Shown here: positions 1 to 4,254 of the stretch, one piece after another
Numbering within the stretch: position 1 is the stretch's first letter
Layout: every line of letters starts with the position of its first letter
NCBI GenBank assembly: GCA_022801475.1
Contig: JAAWSH010000130.1
Coordinates: forward strand, 1-5,373
DNA from: Acutalibacter sp.
GTDB lineage: Bacteria > Bacillota > Clostridia > Oscillospirales > Acutalibacteraceae
DNA: 5,373 nt
Reading direction: 5' to 3'
Translations under genes and position numbers: made by a program
Notes under the pieces: model-generated
The model's input: only the letters and a program-made list of their open reading frames with translations
The model's database searches: none
What the model was told of the DNA's origin: nothing

Positions 1-85
1 CCACGCCCCGGGTCTGGGCATAGTCCAGGCAGGCCTTCAGGGCCAGGTAATTGCCATGCACATCCGCTAGTACCGCCGCCCTCAT
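1..85 (-). CDS. Calcineurin-like metallophosphoesterase, N-terminal fragment (runs off the left edge)
   Basis: Only the first 28 codons are in the window. The visible N-terminus begins MRAAVLADVHGN, a short beta strand followed by D8-x-H10-G-N12. This matches metal-binding motif I (DxH) of the calcineurin-like phosphoesterase superfamily, and the DxHGN form is typical of small bacterial YfcE/PrpE/ApaH-like enzymes. These hydrolyse phosphomonoesters or diesters with a dinuclear metal centre. The substrate cannot be told because the GDxxD, GNH and later motifs lie outside the window. The ATG overlaps the TGA of the upstream RNA methyltransferase by four bases (ATGA at 82-85). The Shine-Dalgarno is only a G-rich AAGGGGGG seven bases upstream, so translation is probably coupled to the upstream gene. 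The family call rests on one motif plus start position and reading frame. Confidence 0.78.
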   Translation of the reverse strand, partial: MRAAVLADVHGNYLALKACLDYAQTRGV

Positions 86-813
86 GGCCGCGCCCCCCTT
101 CTGTTGGTGAATAGGTAGGTCCCCACCGCCACGGCTACCGCCAGGTTCAGGGAGTCCACCATCTCGCTTTGGGCAATGAACAAACTCTGCCCATAGCGCT
201 GAAATTCTGGGGGCAAGCCAGTGGCCTCGTTACCGAACACAAGGGTATATAGCCCCGGCTGGGGACAAGTTTCCGGGGTCAGTACTGTGGCGCCGTCCAG
301 CATAAAGGGAAAGATCTCTCGTCCTTTGCCATAGGCGGCAAGATAGGCGGGGAAATCCGCAAACTCCTCTACTTCCAGCCGGAAGGCCGCGCCCATGGAG
401 GCCCGCAGGGTCTTGGGGTGCCAGCGGTCCGCTCCACCGCCAATAATGGCCAGGTTCTGGATGCCAAAGCCCAGCAGCGTGCGCTGAATGGTGCCCAGGT
501 TTCCCATATCTGAGGGCTGCACCAGGGCCACATGAGGCGCCGCGGGGTTTAGGCAGCCGGGGTACTTGTACAGCTCTCCGGCCGCGTAACAGACCTCCTT
601 TTGGGCAATGCGCTCCAGAACCTTTGGGGCACAGTGGCAGGGCGCCTCCAGCTCTTGGCAAAGGGCACAAAGCTTGTCCCTCTCGCGAAAATCCTCTCGG
701 TAATACACCGCCCGTACTGCCTGGGGGCGGCTTTTCAGCAGCTCGAAAGTAGGGAAAGGCCCCAGGGCATAACTGTGGCTAAATTCTTTTTTATATTTTT
801 TGGGTAATTCCAT
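82..813 (-). CDS. TrmH/SpoU-family RNA 2'-O-methyltransferase
   Basis: A 243-aa protein of the SPOUT class that probably methylates a ribose 2'-OH in tRNA or rRNA using S-adenosylmethionine. All three SpoU motifs are present. Motif 1 (about 96-118) has N105 and the likely catalytic R111 in GNLGTIQR. Motif 2 is LVFGNEATGL (191-200). Motif 3 is centred on DSLNLAVAVA (220-229), which forms the knotted SAM pocket. The N-terminal 90 residues would be the substrate-binding part and carry a cysteine cluster, C49-x2-C52-x6-C59-x-C61. The ATG at 811-813 is preferred because TAGGAGG lies just upstream (about four bases of spacing). An in-frame TTG at 865-867 would add 18 residues but has no comparable site. 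The gene is 125 bases downstream of the signal-peptidase-like gene on the same strand and overlaps the phosphoesterase start. The target nucleotide is not predictable from sequence alone. Confidence 0.9.
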   Translation of the reverse strand: MELPKKYKKEFSHSYALGPFPTFELLKSRPQAVRAVYYREDFRERDKLCALCQELEAPCHCAPKVLERIAQKEVCYAAGELYKYPGCLNPAAPHVALVQPSDMGNLGTIQRTLLGFGIQNLAIIGGGADRWHPKTLRASMGAAFRLEVEEFADFPAYLAAYGKGREIFPFMLDGATVLTPETCPQPGLYTLVFGNEATGLPPEFQRYGQSLFIAQSEMVDSLNLAVAVAVGTYLFTNRRGARP

Positions 814-891
814 GTTGCCTCCTAGGGGAGCCTCCCGCCTGAAGTTATAAACGCGAAATGTGACCAAGGACAGGCCGTAAAGGTTTCGTCA

Positions 892-905
892 GCCTTTCCA
901 AAGGC
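892..905. repeat. Perfect 14-bp palindrome in the methyltransferase leader
   Basis: GCCTTTCCAAAGGC reads as a near-continuous inverted repeat: five or six base pairs per arm around a tiny loop. It lies in the 125-base gap between the signal-peptidase-like gene and the RNA methyltransferase. No T-run follows directly on either strand, so it does not read as an intrinsic terminator. It could be a protein-binding site or an RNA hairpin; the role is unknown. No convincing -35/-10 pair was found in this gap. A lone TATAAC occurs on the minus strand near 843-848. Confidence 0.35.
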
Positions 906-938
906 GTTAAAAGGCCAGAAGCCTGTCAAAAAAACTCC

Positions 939-1466
939 TTAATGCCGGGCCTTATAGCCGCTCTGGCGGCGGTTCGGCTCCGAAGGAGTCCGCAGCAGCA
1001 GGCCCGGCAGAAAGATCAACGCCGCGCCCACCACACCCAGCGCCGTGATGCCGGGCGGGCTGCACAAAAACGCTACCGCGTCCCCAAAGCCCGGCAGATA
1101 GGTTACCAGCACCTGGTCTGTGGCGGCAGGATCCATAAGCAGGGCCTGGCTTTCGGAAACATTATCGGCCTGGATGATACTCTGTCCCTGGCTGGTACCC
1201 ACTATCCGGCCCAGGGCCGGACCCTGATGGTCCCTATAGAAGATCACATCCCCGGGCTGGGCGGCTTTGCCCTTTTTAATAAGGGCCAGGTCGCCGCTGT
1301 GCAGCTCCGGCTCCATCGCGGCATCCCCCACAGTAAAGAACATATAGCCAAAGGCCTCTGGCGGATCGCTCTGGCTGGTAAAAAGAAGCAGGTCCCCTGC
1401 CAGCAGAAAAATCCACAAAAGGGCCAAAAGGCCCCGTAGAATCTGTATTACGGCTTTCATTTTCAT
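939..1466 (-). CDS. SipW-like signal peptidase I (S26) homologue, probably catalytically inactive
   Basis: A 175-aa membrane protein with the layout of ER/SipW-type signal peptidases: an N-terminal membrane helix (about 6-28), an extracytoplasmic beta domain, and a second helix (about 139-158) followed by a basic tail. Family landmarks in order are MEPEL (51-55), HSGDLALIKK (56-65), PGDVIFYR (71-78), RIV (87-89) and ADN (100-102). In SipW the catalytic serine directly precedes MEP (SGSMEP), and the partner histidine sits in THRIV. Here those positions read DAAMEP (A50) and LGRIV (G86), so both catalytic residues appear to be missing. Codons around A50 (GAT GCC GCG ATG GAG CCG) confirm the reading. 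The frame is intact, so this is not a decayed gene. The start is ATG 1464-1466, with AAGGAG five bases upstream. It is divergent from the XRE regulator. Fold assignment is firm; loss of proteolysis is inferred by motif alignment from memory. Confidence 0.8.
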   Translation of the reverse strand: MKMKAVIQILRGLLALLWIFLLAGDLLLFTSQSDPPEAFGYMFFTVGDAAMEPELHSGDLALIKKGKAAQPGDVIFYRDHQGPALGRIVGTSQGQSIIQADNVSESQALLMDPAATDQVLVTYLPGFGDAVAFLCSPPGITALGVVGAALIFLPGLLLRTPSEPNRRQSGYKARH

Positions 1467-1471
1467 CGCGT

Positions 1472-1477
1472 CTCCTT
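1472..1477 (-). promoter_or_regulatory. Ribosome binding site of the signal-peptidase-like gene
   Basis: AAGGAG on the minus strand lies five bases before the ATG at 1464-1466. It favours this first ATG over the in-frame ATG two codons later (1458-1460). Confidence 0.7.
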
Positions 1478-1504
1478 TTGCCGGCGCTGATTCTATATTT
1501 TTTT

Positions 1505-1534
1505 ATTATACATCCAAGTCCCCGCCCTTCGCAA
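1505..1534 (-). promoter_or_regulatory. Probable sigma-A promoter of the signal-peptidase-like gene
   Basis: On the minus strand TTGCGA (1529-1534) and a consensus TATAAT (1505-1510) are 18 bases apart, about 38 bases upstream of the start codon. The -10 is perfect and the -35 matches four of six positions. The -35 overlaps the motif GCTTGCG (1530-1536), which also occurs at the divergent promoter. This is a sequence match only. Confidence 0.55.
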
Positions 1535-1569
1535 GCTTTTTTTGCCTGTGCAACTCCCCGTTGACACAT

Positions 1570-1610
1570 TACCAGCCCTGAGTGGTAGCCTAGCAACCGC
1601 TTGCGTGCTA
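1570..1610. promoter_or_regulatory. Candidate tandem operator: two inverted repeats in the divergent promoter region
   Basis: TACCA-N8-TGGTA (1570-1587) and TAGCA-N10-TGCTA (1591-1610) are two imperfect palindromes with related half-sites (TA-S-CA). Their centres are about 22 bp apart, close to two helical turns. The second overlaps the extended -10 box of the XRE gene. This arrangement fits autorepression by a dimeric XRE-family protein. The binding assignment is inference from position and symmetry. Confidence 0.38.
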
Positions 1611-1614
1611 TAAT
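1586..1614 (+). promoter_or_regulatory. Extended -10 promoter of the XRE regulator gene
   Basis: TGCTATAAT (1606-1614) is a perfect extended -10 element (TGn-TATAAT), 24 bases before the start codon. At 17-bp spacing the -35 position (1586-1591, TAGCCT) is poor, as is common where an extended -10 compensates. A consensus TTGACA at 1561-1566 is too far upstream (42 bp) to pair with this -10. AAAGGAG at 1626-1632, six bases before ATG 1639, is the ribosome binding site. Confidence 0.68.
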
Positions 1615-1638
1615 AAACGCAAACGAAAGGAGTGTTTT

Positions 1639-2232
1639 ATGATGAATATCGCGGACCGTATCCAAGCCCTGCGAAAGGCCCGGGGCATCTCTCAAGAAGA
1701 GCTGGCCGACCGGGTGGGGGTGTCCCGCCAAGCGGTTTCCAAATGGGAGAGCGAGCAGAGCACGCCCGACCTGGACAAGGTACTCCTCCTTAGCGACTAC
1801 TTCCAAGTGAGTACCGACTACCTGTTGAAGGGCATCGAGCCCCCGCCCTCTGCCGACGGCGACACCCGACTGGGCAGCCGCATTCTGTACATTGCCTCAG
1901 TGGGGTTTATCTTTATCGGCCTTTTTCTGGGCCTGGGATCCTGGTATGAGGAGCAGAGCCTGTCTAATGTCTTAGGGGCTGGAGTCATGCAGGCAGTGGG
2001 CGTGGCCGCTTACTTTATCGGCCGGGCTATTTCCGCCGAAAAGCCTGGCCTGTGGGTAAAGCTTCTGGGCCTGCTGGGTATAGCCTTTATGCCCACATCT
2101 ATGGCAGTGGGGGCTCTGCTGCACCAGATGGCCGCTCCATACCCCATTGGTCTGTTCCATTGGGTGGTGTTTTTAGCATCGTACGCCGCAATAGGGGCCG
2201 CCGGATTTGCAGTGTTGAAAAAGGATCGTTAA
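1639..2232 (+). CDS. XRE-family HTH transcriptional regulator with C-terminal membrane domain
   Basis: A 197-aa protein with two parts. Residues about 5-62 form a classic XRE/Cro-C1 helix-turn-helix (HTH_3), with ISQEELADRVGVSR leading into the recognition helix SRQAVSKWESE (29-39) and the usual PDLDKVLLLSDYF and STDYLL ending. After a short Pro/Asp-rich linker (66-80) come four hydrophobic segments at about 82-101, 111-132, 138-161 and 170-193, ending in the charged tail KKDR. The regulator is therefore probably tethered to the membrane and may bind operator DNA there. Of the tandem ATG pair the first is chosen, with AAAGGAG six bases upstream. It is divergent from the signal-peptidase-like gene and sits beside candidate operators, which suggests autoregulation and control of that neighbour. 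A strong terminator follows at 2359-2406. The signal sensed is unknown; the membrane domain matches no family I can name. Confidence 0.93.
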   Translation: MMNIADRIQALRKARGISQEELADRVGVSRQAVSKWESEQSTPDLDKVLLLSDYFQVSTDYLLKGIEPPPSADGDTRLGSRILYIASVGFIFIGLFLGLGSWYEEQSLSNVLGAGVMQAVGVAAYFIGRAISAEKPGLWVKLLGLLGIAFMPTSMAVGALLHQMAAPYPIGLFHWVVFLASYAAIGAAGFAVLKKDR

Positions 2233-2236
2233 CACA

Positions 2237-2265
2237 GTTCAAAAGTTATTTTGATTCCTTTGAAC
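2237..2265 (+). repeat. Inverted repeat just after the XRE stop codon
   Basis: GTTCAAA (2237-2243) and TTTGAAC (2259-2265) are perfect 7-bp arms around a 15-nt loop, beginning four bases after the TAA. There is no following T-run, so it is not an intrinsic terminator by itself. It may form a weak 3'-UTR hairpin. Confidence 0.35.
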
Positions 2266-2301
2266 CAGGGTAGCAAAGCCATCCAGCTTAAAAATCAGCT
2301 T

Positions 2302-2345
2302 GCCCGGTTTTCAAGTGTGTCTCCTATAGGGGTACATCGCCGGGC
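2302..2345. repeat. GC-rich inverted repeat with inner palindrome in the convergent gap
   Basis: GCCCGG (2302-2307) and CCGGGC (2340-2345) are perfect complements 32 bases apart, and the interval contains the 8-bp palindrome CCTATAGG (2323-2330). On RNA this could fold as an outer stem with an inner hairpin. It is separate from the terminator that follows. No known RNA family or element end was recognised. Confidence 0.35.
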
Positions 2346-2358
2346 CTGTCCTCATTAC

Positions 2359-2406
2359 AAAAAAAGACCGAAGCGCGGCCATGTTTCCGCGCCCGGTCTT
2401 TTTTGT
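2359..2406. terminator. Strong bidirectional intrinsic terminator between convergent genes
   Basis: An A-run and GACCG pair with CGGTC and a T-run; after an internal AA/C mismatch, GCGCGG pairs with CCGCGC around the 8-nt loop CCATGTTT. Both strands therefore show a GC-rich stem followed by at least six T residues. It can end the XRE transcript on the plus strand and the carboxypeptidase transcript on the minus strand. Confidence 0.92.
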
Positions 2407-2448
2407 TTTTGGGAGTAGATAAAACAAATCGCTTCCAATTGCATTATA

Positions 2449-2462
2449 CGAAGTGGTCTTCG
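2449..2462. repeat. Short hairpin CGAAG-TGGT-CTTCG
   Basis: A perfect 5-bp stem with a 4-nt loop, in the 3' region downstream of the carboxypeptidase gene and before the bidirectional terminator. No T-run follows, so it is probably a minor structure in the 3' UTR. Confidence 0.3.
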
Positions 2463-2511
2463 CGGGCATAAAGCCTCCCCTCCCGGCCCGGATACTGTGT
2501 CCTGACAGTCC

Positions 2512-4023
2512 TTACATATCCCGGAACTTCCGGACCCGCCGCAGCTGCCGCTGTTTCCTCTTATAAAAGACCACCAGAATGAGATAAACCAAAATTAGTG
2601 CGCCAATGGCAGCCATTACCGCGATAAACCAGGGGGCGGTCAGTAAGGACTTGCCCTGTTCCCACCCGGCGATTAGGTCGCTGCGGGCCACCGACTCGGT
2701 AGCTACCACGTCTACTGTGGCAATCTCCTCATTGGCATAGCTAAGCACCACGGTGCCAATGACCTCGCCTTTGCGGATAGGGGCCTGGACGCTTTCCGGC
2801 TTGGTCACGGTTTTTATAATCGATTCCGGCTCCACGCTTTTGGGTAGCATTACACTGACATTCCGGTCTGCCGCCAGCTGAAGCTCGTCCTTTTGAAAAG
2901 CGTATTCCAGCTTCACCGCGCTGAGGATGTCCCCTTGGGAGACCACAGTCTTTTTCTCCAGCTCGGTTAGGGCCCAGCGGAACAAGGTCCGCAAATCCCG
3001 CATCTCGTTATGGATGTCCTGCTGGTAGCCCTCCATATCCCCCATAGCCACCCCGATATAGGTGTAGCCATAGGCTGTGGCCGAGGCCGTTAGGCAAAAG
3101 CCCGCCTGGTCGTGGGACCCGGTCTTAATGCCGTTGGCATAGGTATAAAAGTAGCTGTTGTCCAGGTGGTCCGGGTAGTTCAGCAGCATTTTGTTGGTCG
3201 TAGTGGCGCCGTCGGGGTCCGGGTCCAGGTTAGTGGGCTCCTTGGGGTAGTAGTCCTGCTTGACGATGCTGGAAAAGTTGGGCAGGCTCATGGCGTACTT
3301 GGCAATGGTGGCCATGTCCCGGGCAGTGGAATAGTGGTCCGGGTGGTGCAGGCCGTGGGGATTCGTAAAGTGGGTGTTCTTACAGCCCAGCTCTTTGGCC
3401 TTGGCATTCATCTGCTGCACAAAAAAGCTGCTTCTGCTGTAGTCGATCATCTCCCCCTCCACCTGGTCGTCCTGGCTGACAGAGGGCTTCGCCTCCTCCC
3501 CAGAAGAGGGCGTGCCCGGGTCCTCTGGGTTGGGCAGGTTCTCGGCGTTTAACCGGCCGCTTTCGTAAAGACCGTCCACGTAGTACATAAAGGTTAGGGC
3601 CGCGTCGTTGCCCGAGGGCACCATCATCAGGTTCAGCATTTGAAGTCCGGAGAGCTCCTCCCCCACCAAAATGCCCGCCAACGAGCTGCCCGTGCCCTCC
3701 AGGTCGTCCTCCACCTGCTGGGGCACGGTAATCAAGGCGTGTTCGATGTCTGGAATCAGCTCGTAGGCCACAATGTAGGTCATGATTTTTGTCATGGAGG
3801 CCATAGGCAGCTGTTCGTCGGGGTTGTAGGTATACACCACTGTGTCGGTGTCCAGGTTCAAGAGGAACAAGGACTTGCAGTGGGGCTCCGTGCTCTCGTC
3901 CAGGTTGCCCAGATCCAGGTCCCAGTTGAAGGTAAAGCCCTCGGCAAAGCCAGGGGGCGCTGTAACAAATATAAGGGTCAGTACGGCCAAAAACGCCGCC
4001 GCAAATTTTTTCCATCTTTTCAT
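2512..4023 (-). CDS. D-alanyl-D-alanine carboxypeptidase (PBP5/DacF-like, peptidase S11), membrane-anchored
   Basis: A 503-aa low-molecular-weight penicillin-binding protein that removes the terminal D-Ala from peptidoglycan pentapeptides outside the cell membrane. Active-site motifs are all present: SxxK as S76-M-T-K79, SxN as S137-G-N139, and KTG at 300-302. The context NPHGL (221-225) and GIKTG-AG is typical of S11. Residues 1-27 are a signal peptide (basic MKRWKK, hydrophobic core, likely cleavage after GFA). About 356-455 is the beta-rich PBP5 C-terminal domain. A single membrane helix at about 464-487 with a very basic tail follows, an anchor typical of Firmicutes enzymes. An acidic Pro/Ser/Gly-rich insertion (about 159-195) separates the SxN motif from the next helix. 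The ATG at 4021-4023 is chosen because AGAGGAG lies nine bases upstream and the signal peptide starts there. In-frame starts at 4050 and 4083 lack a good site. B. subtilis DacF is the nearest named analogue, but orthology is not proven. Confidence 0.95.
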   Translation of the reverse strand: MKRWKKFAAAFLAVLTLIFVTAPPGFAEGFTFNWDLDLGNLDESTEPHCKSLFLLNLDTDTVVYTYNPDEQLPMASMTKIMTYIVAYELIPDIEHALITVPQQVEDDLEGTGSSLAGILVGEELSGLQMLNLMMVPSGNDAALTFMYYVDGLYESGRLNAENLPNPEDPGTPSSGEEAKPSVSQDDQVEGEMIDYSRSSFFVQQMNAKAKELGCKNTHFTNPHGLHHPDHYSTARDMATIAKYAMSLPNFSSIVKQDYYPKEPTNLDPDPDGATTTNKMLLNYPDHLDNSYFYTYANGIKTGSHDQAGFCLTASATAYGYTYIGVAMGDMEGYQQDIHNEMRDLRTLFRWALTELEKKTVVSQGDILSAVKLEYAFQKDELQLAADRNVSVMLPKSVEPESIIKTVTKPESVQAPIRKGEVIGTVVLSYANEEIATVDVVATESVARSDLIAGWEQGKSLLTAPWFIAVMAAIGALILVYLILVVFYKRKQRQLRRVRKFRDM

Positions 4024-4033
4024 TGGGCTTTGC

Positions 4034-4040
4034 TCCTCTC
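4034..4040 (-). promoter_or_regulatory. Ribosome binding site deciding the carboxypeptidase start
   Basis: AGAGGAG on the minus strand, about nine bases before ATG 4021-4023. It supports the short form over two longer in-frame forms that would add 9 or 20 residues in front of the signal peptide. Confidence 0.7.
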
Positions 4041-4156
4041 TTAAGGTCATGGACCTGGTCTCAGCTGCCGTCTTGGCCGGCACACCTTGTGGGGCGTTTC
4101 TTACGCGGGCGCGGGAACGTCCGCCAGGCCCCTGTTTCTAGGCCTTTCCAGTTTCC

Positions 4157-4175
4157 CACATATCCGTTGTATGTG
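4157..4175. repeat. Hairpin in the carboxypeptidase leader
   Basis: CACATA (4157-4162) and TATGTG (4170-4175) are perfect 6-bp arms around a 7-nt loop. They lie about 135 bases upstream of the start codon and inside the predicted untranslated leader. No terminator T-run follows on the minus strand. Confidence 0.4.
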
Positions 4176-4215
4176 CAAGGGCACAAACCCGTGGCCATAA
4201 ACCCGGATCACCATA

Positions 4216-4234
4216 ATAATAAAAATTTATTATA
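4216..4234 (-). promoter_or_regulatory. AT-rich palindrome overlapping a TATAAT box, probable carboxypeptidase promoter
   Basis: TATAAT on the minus strand (4229-4234) is a consensus -10. It overlaps a perfect palindrome with 8-bp arms, ATAATAAA-AA-TTTATTAT (4216-4233), which would sit over the transcription start. No good -35 is seen at 16-18 bp. If used, the leader is about 200 bases. The palindrome may be an operator or simply AT-rich promoter DNA. Confidence 0.42.
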
Positions 4235-4254
4235 GAAAACCACCCCGGCAAAAT

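Noticed and set aside
909..924. Possible terminator after the signal-peptidase-like gene (AGGC-N5-GCCT followed by TTTT on the minus strand)
   Set aside because: The stem is only four base pairs and the T-run is four; too weak to call, so read-through into the methyltransferase remains possible.
1561..1566. Perfect TTGACA upstream of the XRE gene as a -35 box
   Set aside because: No -10-like sequence lies 16-18 bases downstream, and the good TATAAT is 42 bases away. It may be part of another site or chance.
1276..1806. Long minus-strand open frame (176 codons) spanning the divergent promoter region
   Set aside because: It overlaps both the XRE gene and the signal-peptidase-like gene in other frames and encodes no recognisable domain, so it is a GC-rich shadow frame.
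2442..2454. Thirteen bases, CATTATACGAAGT, identical to part of the phage P1 loxP site
   Set aside because: The left arm expected eight bases upstream of the TATACGAAGT arm matches loxP at only about five of thirteen positions, so there is no paired recombinase site. The match is most likely chance.
4061..4198. 45-aa minus-strand ORF in the carboxypeptidase leader
   Set aside because: It has no convincing ribosome binding site and no recognisable features, and it is one of several short open frames in a GC-rich leader.
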